Shown here: in pieces, positions 1 to 6,888 of the stretch
Layout: each line of letters starts with the position of its first letter
Numbering within the stretch: position 1 is the first letter of the stretch
Assembly (NCBI GenBank): GCA_046052065.1
Contig: JBJOND010000002.1
Coordinates: 1 to 64,000, forward strand
DNA: 64,000 nt
Origin: CAINEC01 sp046052065
GTDB taxonomy: Bacteria; Bacteroidota; Bacteroidia; AKYH767-A; OLB10
Reading direction: 5' to 3'
Position numbers and translations under genes: made by a program
Notes under the pieces: model-generated
Told to the model about the DNA's origin: nothing
What the model saw: the letters and a program-made list of their open reading frames with translations, nothing else
Database searches by the model: none

Positions 1-60
1 CGATAGATACAACCCATTGTTGAACCATCGTCCTAATTTTGGTTTACTTTTCTTGTCCAT
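1..60 (-). CDS. 5' end of an unidentified protein, cut by the window edge
   Basis: An ATG at 60-58 opens a minus-strand frame that stays open for all 20 codons to the window edge. The visible start is MDKKSKPKLGRWF, a basic N-terminus with no signal peptide in view. Too little is present to name a family. The divergent hairpin array and ssrA lie upstream of it. The call rests only on the open frame and the absence of any competing feature, so confidence is low. Confidence 0.35.
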   Translation of the reverse strand, partial: MDKKSKPKLGRWFNNGLYLS

Positions 61-126
61 TTGTTCTTGTTTTGTGTAAACCTATTTTAGGACAAGACAA
101 TAATTTGAAAATTTGATAATGTAAAA

Positions 127-158
127 TCAGTTTGCTTTGACTCCGCTCAGCAAACTGA
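127..158. repeat. Hairpin with a 12-nt loop (array member 1)
   Basis: A perfect 10-bp inverted repeat, TCAGTTTGCT (127-136) against AGCAAACTGA (149-158), encloses a 12-nt loop TTGACTCCGCTC. The reverse complement of the loop of the hairpin at 185-210 matches it at 10 of 12 positions, while the stems are unrelated. No T-run follows on either strand, so it is not an obvious terminator. Confidence 0.7.
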
Positions 159-184
159 ATATCTATAAATTGTTGGAGAAATAA

Positions 185-210
185 GCGTACTGAGCGAAGT
201 CGAAGTACGC
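185..210. repeat. Hairpin with a 12-nt loop (array member 2)
   Basis: GCGTACT (185-191) pairs perfectly with AGTACGC (204-210) around the 12-nt loop GAGCGAAGTCGA. The loop is the near-reverse complement of the loop at 137-148. The final CGC (208-210) leads directly into the first 66-nt module. The text before it (about 164-184) resembles a diverged module end (GTTGGAGAAATAA against GGTGGGAGAAAGTT). Confidence 0.7.
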
Positions 211-276
211 GATTCTGATAAGGTGGCCTCACACACTTTGCCTCTTGCTACTTTTGAATTTTGGTGGGAGAAAGTT
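211..276. repeat. 66-nt intergenic module, copy 1
   Basis: This 66-nt stretch runs from GATTCTGATAAGG to GGAGAAAGTT. It is repeated at 320-385 with two mismatches (positions 14 and 46). It is flanked by CGC and GCG, which belong to the neighbouring hairpin stems. No open frame or known family is recognised. Confidence 0.8.
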
Positions 277-319
277 GCGGAGTAGCGTGTAGCGAAGCCT
301 CGCTACACTACTACACCGC
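277..319. repeat. Long hairpin between the two 66-nt modules
   Basis: GTGTAGCGA (287-295) and TCGCTACAC (300-308) form a perfect inner stem with an AGCC loop. It is extended by GCGGAGTAG (277-285) against CTACACCGC (311-319) with one mismatch. Its sequence is unrelated to the other hairpins of the array, but it begins with GCG and ends with CGC like them. Confidence 0.7.
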
Positions 320-385
320 GATTCTGATAAGGGGGCCTCACACACTTTGCCTCTTGCTACTTTTAAATTTTGGTGGGAGAAAGTT
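320..385. repeat. 66-nt intergenic module, copy 2
   Basis: Second copy of the module at 211-276, with two substitutions in 66 positions and no gaps. It is followed at once by the GCG that opens the next hairpin stem. Confidence 0.8.
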
Positions 386-417
386 GCGATATATTGCGCT
401 TCGCACTAATATATCGC
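386..417. repeat. Hairpin with a 12-nt loop after module 2
   Basis: GCGATATATT (386-395) pairs perfectly with AATATATCGC (408-417) around the 12-nt loop GCGCTTCGCACT. Loop length matches the hairpins at 127-158 and 185-210, and the core GCGAAG (reverse strand) is shared with the latter. Confidence 0.7.
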
Positions 418-432
418 GATTCTGATATGGGA
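418..432. repeat. Truncated third copy of the module
   Basis: GATTCTGATATGGGA repeats the first bases of the 66-nt module and then diverges. The array therefore ends here. The following bases (432-450) resemble the inverted 3' end of ssrA. Confidence 0.55.
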
Positions 433-450
433 GCTTCCACGAAATTGGCT

Positions 451-465
451 ATTACCTACGGTAAT
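451..465. repeat. Small palindrome with a TAC loop
   Basis: ATTACC (451-456), TAC loop, GGTAAT (460-465) form a perfect 6-bp hairpin. The CC-TAC-GG core matches that of the palindromes downstream of the RAYT transposase (19447-19459, 19497-19509). A relationship is inferred from this core only. Confidence 0.45.
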
Positions 466-537
466 AAAAAAAGCTCATCAAAATTCTTTAAGACACGGGT
501 TTTAACCCGTGCCTATCGAAATTAAAATGAGCTTTTT
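466..537 (-). terminator. ssrA terminator with a palindrome inside its loop
   Basis: On the minus strand, downstream of ssrA, AAAAAGCTCAT (537-527) pairs with ATGAGCTTTTT (478-468), and seven consecutive T's (472-466) follow the GC core. This is a good intrinsic terminator. Its 48-nt loop is unusually long and contains a second perfect palindrome, CACGGGTT-TT-AACCCGTG (494-511, plus-strand reading). The palindrome looks like a repetitive element inserted into the terminator loop. Confidence 0.65.
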
Positions 538-563
538 CACTTCGCGAAGCGAAGCCAATTTTG

Positions 564-955
564 TGGAGCCGGTGGGAGTTGAACCCACGTCCAGATAAGG
601 AAGTAATAAGCTTTCTACATGCTTAGTAGTCGCTTGGGTTTTCGAGATGATGTTAGGCGGATCACAAACCATCACCATCCTTATCTCCTGTTCTTAAGTT
701 ATCGTCGGAGCGCCAACAACCGCAGTTTGTCTTTTTGATACCCCGGTCCTTCGCCCGACAAACATGGACAAAGGCGGGATAGCTTGTCGCTGCTCCTAGA
801 GCAGTCGATTAGGCAAATTCTCTTGGAGAATTAAGCCGCAAGCGCGTAAGAAGTTTCGCCATTTAGACGATCGGAAGTTGCGTTTTAAGGGACCACTAAC
901 AACGCCCTGCATGCTTACTTACCAATTGCACATACTGTCGATTCCTGTCGACCCC
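564..955 (-). ncRNA. ssrA: tmRNA (transfer-messenger RNA)
   Basis: tmRNA rescues ribosomes stalled on broken messages and tags the unfinished protein for proteolysis, acting with SmpB. The 5' GGGGTCG (955-949) pairs with CGGCTCC near the 3' end to form the acceptor stem. A T-arm GTGGG-TTCAACT-CCCAC lies just before it. The discriminator A is at 564 and CCA is not encoded. The tag frame runs from 860 to 831 and reads GETSYALAA followed by TAA, which matches the G...YALAA pattern of Bacteroidota tags. The length of 392 nt is usual for a one-piece tmRNA. A terminator follows at 537-466. Confidence 0.96.
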
Positions 956-965
956 AATGCAGATG

Positions 966-973
966 CAAAGATA
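966..973 (-). promoter_or_regulatory. Predicted -7 box of ssrA
   Basis: TATCTTTG on the minus strand fits the Bacteroidota -7 consensus TAnnTTTG. It ends 11 nt before the mature tmRNA 5' end, which leaves a few nucleotides of leader for RNase P to remove. No convincing -33 element was seen. Confidence 0.6.
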
Positions 974-1050
974 ACTGAATAATTCCCTTAACGGAAGACA
1001 TTGCTAATTATTTTAAAACGATTGCCAATTACAATTAATTTGTATTTTAG
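973..1050. repeat. 78-nt direct repeat, copy 1 (ssrA upstream region)
   Basis: This stretch recurs at 1619-1696 with the same length. The first 45 positions differ at one base and the last 19 are identical. A 14-nt internal stretch is unrelated. The copy starts at the last base of the ssrA -7 box. Confidence 0.8.
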
Positions 1051-1134
1051 GGGGCAAATAACATTTAATTAATTGAAAAATATATACGACATAAAACTAC
1101 GACTTTACACTCAAAATTTAAAAACAGGAAATTT

Positions 1135-1560
1135 ATGAAGGGTTTATCAGGGTTTAATTTGCCAGAACACCAAGAAGTAATTTCAAACTTCATTTACTTC
1201 ATTAGAAAACACATCGACAATTCAGGTCAAGAATACGAATTTTCAATAGCTCCAGAATTAAGAATAAAAAATAGCAACTTTAATAATGGTTCATTTATAC
1301 CTGATATAGTAATTAAAAAGGATGGTAATACTTGGAATCAACCAGAAATTATTATTGAAGTTAGTAGAGCCCGAGGCTATTTAACAGACATTAAAAAGGT
1401 AAAAAAGGCCGTAAAGAATATTCGCTCATTAAAAGAAGGATTTATTTTTAACTATGAAACTGGTGAAGGATGTAGGATTTCAAAACCAGAATTTGACGAA
1501 GAAGACGGAGAAAGCTATTCAGAAATACTTGACTTTGACTTAAAAGAATGCATACGATAA
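1135..1560 (+). CDS. Small PD-(D/E)XK-like (Uma2-type?) protein
   Basis: A 141-residue cytosolic protein of unknown role. PDIVI at residues 56-60 followed by PEIIIEVS at 70-77 resembles the core of PD-(D/E)XK nuclease folds, with Asp57 and Glu75 as possible metal ligands. A following DIKKVKKAV segment and a GFIFNYETG strand recall the Uma2 family, where the usual text is EV-S-P then K and GV-EYW. The catalytic lysine is not certain. It stands alone, with no toxin-antitoxin or restriction partner beside it. The gene sits between the two copies of a 78-nt direct repeat, which suggests that the unit arrived by duplication or insertion. Function is not assigned. Confidence 0.6.
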   Translation: MKGLSGFNLPEHQEVISNFIYFIRKHIDNSGQEYEFSIAPELRIKNSNFNNGSFIPDIVIKKDGNTWNQPEIIIEVSRARGYLTDIKKVKKAVKNIRSLKEGFIFNYETGEGCRISKPEFDEEDGESYSEILDFDLKECIR

Positions 1561-1618
1561 CAGTACATCTTAGCCACAGCATCATATTAGTAAAAATGCT
1601 GGTTCAGTGCTCCGCAGA

Positions 1619-1696
1619 AACTGAATAATTCCCTTAACGGAAGGCATTGCTAATTATTTTAAATTACCTAACAAGAGCAATTAATTTGTATTTTAG
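1619..1696. repeat. 78-nt direct repeat, copy 2
   Basis: Copy of 973-1050 on the far side of the gene at 1135-1560. The ssrA -7 box that borders copy 1 is not preserved here: CTCCGCAGAAA precedes it. No other feature was recognised in the gap 1561-1741. Confidence 0.8.
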
Positions 1697-1741
1697 TAAA
1701 CCATTTCTACTATTAAATTATTTAATATAAAAAATTAGAAA

Positions 1742-3328
1742 ATGTTGCAATCGAACCCAATAAAGAATAATAAATTCAAGAAGAGCTTTTGGGTTATATG
1801 TTCAATTTTATTCTTTTCAAATAGTTTCTTATTTGCCCAAACTATTTTCCAAAAAACTATTGGTATGTCTGGAAATACCGAGGGTTATTCTATTAAACCA
1901 ACTTTTGATGGTGATTATATTATTTCAGGAACAACATCAATTCCAAATACAGTCAATTCAAATGTCTGTTTAATAAAAATGGATACTAATGGTGATACAC
2001 TTTGGACAAAACTATACATTGGTATAAATCCTATTTACAATAATTCAGTTGAACAAACTAGTGATAGTGGGTTTATTGTCGCCGGAACAATGGGCTATAC
2101 AACTGGAAATTATGATGGATATTTAATAAAAACGGACTCAACTGGTGGCCTTATCTGGTCTAAAAAATTTGGAGAGAGCAATTATGATATTGTTACTGCT
2201 GTTCACCAAACAACAGATGGAGGGTATATTGTTTCAGGACAGTTTTATATTTCAGGTGTTACCGCACATTTAATAAAGTTTAATTCTAGTGGAAATATTG
2301 TTTGGGTAAAAGAAGTAATCGGGTCTGGTGGAGCAAATGATGTGAAGCAAACCGTAGACGGCGGTTACATTATTACTGGGAGTGATTATTATGATGCATT
2401 CTTAACTAAAACTGACGCATTGGGAAATATTCTTTGGAGTAAAGGATATGGAGGAACTTATATAGATAGAGGTGTAGCAATAGAGCAAACAAATGATGGT
2501 GGGTATATAATCACAGGAAATATTTACAATAGTGATTCAAGTTACCATTACTCGCATTTAATAAAAACAGATTCAAACGGTGATACCCTTTGGGTGAAAA
2601 CTTTTGGAGGGACGGGAAATGACCAAGGTAATTGTGTGAAGCAAACATCTGATGGAGGTTATATTTTTACAGGATTTAGTAATGTTTATCAATCTAACAT
2701 TAATTTTGGAGATGTTTCTTTGTTAAAAACAGATTCTATTGGAAATATTCAATGGTCAAAAGCATTTAGTGGGACTAGTGTAGATAAAGGTTATTTCTTA
2801 ACTAATACTTTCGATGGAGGCTATCTTATCGCTGGATCTAACCATGATTTCCCTGGAAGTGGTAATGAAAATGCTTGGTTCATAAAGACTGATTCTGTTG
2901 GTTCAAGTTTATGTAATGATACAAGTTGGATTCCATCTGTCGTTTCATATTCTATGCAAGTTTTTAATCAGAATTTCAGTATTAATTCACCTACATTAAT
3001 TTCAACTGTAATTCCTATATCTGTGAGTAGTGGAGGCATCGTAAATACACTTTGCTCCAATGTAGGATTAAATCAATCCACCAATACTTTTTTATTTCAA
3101 ATTTATCCAAACCCATCTTTCGGTAATTTCATAATTTCATTCGATAAATTAATTTCAAGAGGCAGATTAGAAATAGTTAATTTGTTTGGTGAAATTATTT
3201 TAGAAGAAAATATTATTAATGAATTTAAAAAAGATATCGCTTTGAATAATTTATCAAAAGGAATTTACTTTGTTAAAGTATTTGATGGAGACAATAGTTT
3301 TTGTAAGAAAATTATTATTCAGAATTAA
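1742..3328 (+). CDS. Secreted repeat protein with T9SS type A sorting domain
   Basis: A 528-residue exported protein of unknown function. A basic N-terminus and a hydrophobic stretch ending in FLFAQ near residue 31 form the signal peptide. The body has about seven repeats of roughly 50 residues with the pattern TDGGYIITG ... LIKTDSNGDTLW ... FGG, typical of propeller-like proteins common in Bacteroidota. The C-terminal domain begins at YPNP (455-458) and ends in GIYFVKV...KKIIIQN, a type A T9SS sorting signal, so the protein should reach the cell surface or medium. The next gene, another T9SS cargo, starts 44 bp downstream. Ligand and activity cannot be read from the sequence. Confidence 0.85.
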   Translation: MLQSNPIKNNKFKKSFWVICSILFFSNSFLFAQTIFQKTIGMSGNTEGYSIKPTFDGDYIISGTTSIPNTVNSNVCLIKMDTNGDTLWTKLYIGINPIYNNSVEQTSDSGFIVAGTMGYTTGNYDGYLIKTDSTGGLIWSKKFGESNYDIVTAVHQTTDGGYIVSGQFYISGVTAHLIKFNSSGNIVWVKEVIGSGGANDVKQTVDGGYIITGSDYYDAFLTKTDALGNILWSKGYGGTYIDRGVAIEQTNDGGYIITGNIYNSDSSYHYSHLIKTDSNGDTLWVKTFGGTGNDQGNCVKQTSDGGYIFTGFSNVYQSNINFGDVSLLKTDSIGNIQWSKAFSGTSVDKGYFLTNTFDGGYLIAGSNHDFPGSGNENAWFIKTDSVGSSLCNDTSWIPSVVSYSMQVFNQNFSINSPTLISTVIPISVSSGGIVNTLCSNVGLNQSTNTFLFQIYPNPSFGNFIISFDKLISRGRLEIVNLFGEIILEENIINEFKKDIALNNLSKGIYFVKVFDGDNSFCKKIIIQN

Positions 3329-3372
3329 ACGTTTAAAAAAAAATAAAATCACATTACTTCATTAAAAATACT

Positions 3373-4929
3373 ATGAGTTATAAAAAAGTTATAGTTGCCT
3401 TATTCATCCTACTTCCTTCCCTATCTTTTTCGCAGGTGGTGTTTAGCGATGTAGCTGGAATAATTTATAATCGTTGTGGTTCTTGTCATAATGCAAATAC
3501 GCACGCAGCTTCTTTCGAAGGTTACACACAGGTTCTACAAAATGCATATTATATCCATGCCTTTTTATCAGTGGATAAAATGCCGCCTTGGAGTCCTGAT
3601 ACGACGTATTCGCGTTTTACTCATGAACGTATAATCACTGCAACTGAAAAGCAAGCCATCCTCGATTGGATTGATCAAGGACTTCAACCCGGAGATACAA
3701 CACTCGCACCTACACCTCCTAGTTATCCGCAATATCAGTTATATGGTACTCCCGATTTAGAATTATCCATCGGTGCGTTTTCAAGTAATGCGATTAGTAC
3801 AGATGCTTATAATTGTTTTTCGCTACCAACAGGATTAACTCAAAACAGAATTATTCGAGCTTTCGAAATTATTCTTGGTAACCAAGATATCGTTCATCAT
3901 GTGATTGTGAATGTGGATACGATTGGAAATACCACAAACGATTTATCAGGTACTTGCTTTAATCCTACAGGTGATTTTTCAATCGGGGCTTATGCACCTG
4001 GAAGTGCACCTACTGTTTTTCCTTCTAGCGGACCGTTAAAAATGGGAATGACCTTAAAAGCAGGATCTAAAATTATTTTACAAATGCATTATCCCGCTGG
4101 ATCATTCGGACAAATGGATAGCACCAAAATCAGAATTTATTTTTATCCACAAGGCACCACCGGTGTGCGAACTGTTTCTGTATTTACGCCATTGCAAAAT
4201 TGGAATTTGGCGATTCCTGCTAATTCCGTTACCAATTTTTCTGCTACCTACCCCGCAGGAGCAAGTACATTGACTTCGCCACTAAGTATTTTTGCCACAT
4301 TCCCACACTCACATAAGCTTGCAACGAAAATTATTAATTATGCTTATCAAGGTACTGATACGATTCCTTTGATTCGAATTAATAACTGGGATTTTAATTG
4401 GCAAGGATATTATACTTTCAAGAAGATGGTGAAAGTCCCAGCAGGTTATAAGTTATATGGTAAACATACTTATGATAACACAACTAATAATCCCTATAAT
4501 CCACATAACCCACCAATAAATGTTTTTGCTGGCTTCAGTACCTCTGATGAAATGTTCTTCGATTCGTTTCAATACTTATCCTATTTACCAGGTGATGAGA
4601 ATTTAAACATCGATTCAATCTTATCAATTGATCCCTTACTAACGGGTATGAATGAACCCAATGTATCGTTGTTTAAAGAAACCATCTATCCTAATCCAGC
4701 AGCTGATAAGGTCACTTTTAGCTTTGTCAATTCAAACTATAGCGATGTGGTAATTCGTATTTATAATTTGAATGGAAAACTGATGGAGTCGTTGAATACA
4801 GGTATTGCTACAAAAGGACTTCACGAATTCACTTGGTCCGTTTCTTCGAAGTACAAAAGCGGAATGTATGTGTATGAAATCAGCAATAACGCCACTTCAT
4901 CAAGAGGTAAGTTGATGATTACAAAATAG
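3373..4929 (+). CDS. Secreted haem/copper monooxygenase-like protein, T9SS cargo
   Basis: A 518-residue exported protein with a signal peptide ending near FSQ (residues 1-21). CGSCH at 35-39 is a c-type haem attachment motif. The central part carries histidine motifs of the copper type II, ascorbate-dependent monooxygenase fold: HH at 175-176, MHYP with His239, and HSH at 312-314. The C-terminal YPNP at 439-442 and the final MYVYEIS...KLMITK segment form a type A T9SS sorting domain. The family is often annotated only as cytochrome c or monooxygenase-like. Substrate and redox partner are unknown. Its stop is 1 bp from the stop of the convergent gene at 4931. Confidence 0.75.
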   Translation: MSYKKVIVALFILLPSLSFSQVVFSDVAGIIYNRCGSCHNANTHAASFEGYTQVLQNAYYIHAFLSVDKMPPWSPDTTYSRFTHERIITATEKQAILDWIDQGLQPGDTTLAPTPPSYPQYQLYGTPDLELSIGAFSSNAISTDAYNCFSLPTGLTQNRIIRAFEIILGNQDIVHHVIVNVDTIGNTTNDLSGTCFNPTGDFSIGAYAPGSAPTVFPSSGPLKMGMTLKAGSKIILQMHYPAGSFGQMDSTKIRIYFYPQGTTGVRTVSVFTPLQNWNLAIPANSVTNFSATYPAGASTLTSPLSIFATFPHSHKLATKIINYAYQGTDTIPLIRINNWDFNWQGYYTFKKMVKVPAGYKLYGKHTYDNTTNNPYNPHNPPINVFAGFSTSDEMFFDSFQYLSYLPGDENLNIDSILSIDPLLTGMNEPNVSLFKETIYPNPAADKVTFSFVNSNYSDVVIRIYNLNGKLMESLNTGIATKGLHEFTWSVSSKYKSGMYVYEISNNATSSRGKLMITK

Positions 4930-4930
4930 G

Positions 4931-6868
4931 TTATTGTAATTTCTTCAGCGTCTTTTTCAAAATCGTATCATTCGGAAATTCCTGAATTTTGCTTGCTAAA
5001 AACTGCTTAATATAGTTTGTATCGTTACTTGCTTTCAGATAATAAGAAGCATAACTATCGGCTGCCTTCGGATTTTTTATGCAAGCATTCATGATTGAAT
5101 AAATCTTTTTAATTCCTGCAGTATCTTTCTTTGCCTGATAGATGTAAGCAAGATTATTAAACATGTTTAAGTCGGCAGGACGATTTTTAAACGCTATTGT
5201 TGCATATTTAATCGCATTCGCAGTATCACGTTGTGCAAATAATATTCTGCTCTTTACATATTCTGAATAGTAATAATACGGATTGGTATTTCCTTTCTTC
5301 GATAAATAGTATTCCGCTTTCTTGTAATCTTTCTTCGAATAAAAATAATTCGCTTGCACTCCGTTGATAGGCATCACATATTCAGTAATATTAGGAATAG
5401 CAGGAAAGCTTTTTACTTCCGACATTTTTGCTGTATTCGCTCTTACTTTCGCTTGTAAGCACATCGAAAAGTAAGCATTAATGCTAATATACATGCTAAA
5501 GCAAATAGAGATTAATAATCCTAATGATAAAGGATGGTTAATTGAAATGCTTTGAATTTCCTTTCCTGAAATATAAATAGCTGATATAGCAATAATAAAA
5601 ATCAGCAAACTCTGCATGATTGGCCGTTCAGATGGGAAGTTTAAAAAGCTATCGATGATAAACGCCATCAACATCAATAAAAGCATAAATGCCAACATGC
5701 TATTTTCTTTCGTGAATTGTAAACTCGATTTTAATAGTGACAATCCTATAGCAATAAAAAATAAAGTGAATAAAAGTGCGCTTAGTATTCCGCTATCTGC
5801 TGCAACTTCCAGAAAGTCATTGTGCACATGTTTTGAGCAAACAAAACTAGTTCTGTAATTCTGCTCATAATTAATCGCATGTATCTTCCAGTTGCCTAAG
5901 CCTCCGCCTATCAAAGGATTTTTCTTAATAAAGTCATAGGCTTCGTTCCAATAAACAAAACGACTGCTACTACCCGATTGAGTAAATTCAATGGATGCAA
6001 TTCGTTTGTTAATGTCGCCGTAGGATACGGTCTTTTTTGATTTTTCAATCTGAGAAAAAACAACCTGCCATAACACTATTGCAATAGAAAATACAGCGAA
6101 ATAAGTGATTGCTTTTTGTAGATAGGTCTTTACTTTACCACTCTTTATCCAGCATAAAATTTCATAGGCTACAAATAATACCGACTGTAAGAAAACAGAA
6201 ACGTAAGTAGCGCGTGCATTTAAAATAATAATGGCTGAGACTCCCAAGAATAAAATACTAGTATAGCTTGCAATTTCTTTTTTACTTTTTGATTGATGTA
6301 AAAAGTAAAACGCAACTGGAATTTTAACAGCTATAGAGGCAGCAAGTATATTTTTGTTTCCAGCAAAAAAACGAATGAAGTAAACAATATCATCAATAGC
6401 ATTGTAACGTGTGAAGTTGTAAAATAGCATCCAAATGGAATATACTGACTCTACTACCAAAGCAGCCAATAATAACTTCAATAAAATATCCAGTAATTCA
6501 CGCTTGTTTTTTAATAGACAAATCAGATTGTAAATTCCTGCGAGCACAATCATCATTCGTGAAAGCACTACAATGCTTTCAATTTTATTGTATGCAAATA
6601 AGCAAGAAACGATGGATAATAAAATCCACGAACAATAAAACAATAATGGCTTGAAAGAAATTGGAAATAGAACAAGTTGATTTTTATTGATGAGATAAAA
6701 TGAAGTTATCACATTTAAAATCGCGAAGCACATCCAGTGAAATCCCATCGCATCCAACGCGCCAAATCGTGGTAAGAAAGGAATCAATACAAACAAAAAC
6801 AGCAATGCAGAAGGAATAAGTTCTTTCTCTTTTAACTGCTCAAGAATTGAATTATTGTTTTCTTCCAT
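4931..6868 (-). CDS. O-antigen ligase/polymerase-like membrane protein with TPRs
   Basis: A 645-residue integral membrane protein. About a dozen hydrophobic segments fill residues 15-470. The periplasmic loop carries GGLGNWK and HVHNDFLEVAADSG, the characteristic Wzy/WaaL-type motif of the O-antigen ligase family. After the last membrane span, residues about 500-640 form tetratricopeptide-like helices (YYLSKKGNTNPYYYYSE, ATIAFKNRPADLNMFNNLAY). Proteins of this build join or polymerise surface glycans, but they are also mis-annotated easily. No glycosyltransferase cluster lies next to it, so its glycan substrate is unknown. The gene is followed by no terminator before the convergent neighbour. 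Confidence 0.8.
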   Translation of the reverse strand: MEENNNSILEQLKEKELIPSALLFLFVLIPFLPRFGALDAMGFHWMCFAILNVITSFYLINKNQLVLFPISFKPLLFYCSWILLSIVSCLFAYNKIESIVVLSRMMIVLAGIYNLICLLKNKRELLDILLKLLLAALVVESVYSIWMLFYNFTRYNAIDDIVYFIRFFAGNKNILAASIAVKIPVAFYFLHQSKSKKEIASYTSILFLGVSAIIILNARATYVSVFLQSVLFVAYEILCWIKSGKVKTYLQKAITYFAVFSIAIVLWQVVFSQIEKSKKTVSYGDINKRIASIEFTQSGSSSRFVYWNEAYDFIKKNPLIGGGLGNWKIHAINYEQNYRTSFVCSKHVHNDFLEVAADSGILSALLFTLFFIAIGLSLLKSSLQFTKENSMLAFMLLLMLMAFIIDSFLNFPSERPIMQSLLIFIIAISAIYISGKEIQSISINHPLSLGLLISICFSMYISINAYFSMCLQAKVRANTAKMSEVKSFPAIPNITEYVMPINGVQANYFYSKKDYKKAEYYLSKKGNTNPYYYYSEYVKSRILFAQRDTANAIKYATIAFKNRPADLNMFNNLAYIYQAKKDTAGIKKIYSIMNACIKNPKAADSYASYYLKASNDTNYIKQFLASKIQEFPNDTILKKTLKKLQ

Positions 6869-6888
6869 CTACTGCAAAAGTAATTTTT

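Noticed and set aside
44..232. Minus-strand open frame of 62 codons
   Set aside because: It runs through two hairpins and into the 66-nt module and has no conserved text.
211..388. tRNA gene suggested by TGGTGGGAG at module ends
   Set aside because: No anticodon or T-arm can be folded in either module; only the CCA-end-like letters are present.
208..432. CRISPR-like repeat/spacer pattern
   Set aside because: Repeats are 66 nt, only two to three copies, spacers are self-complementary, and no cas gene is present.
1577..1601. CAGCAT/ATGCTG hairpin as a terminator
   Set aside because: A 6-bp stem with a 13-nt loop and no T-run; weak.
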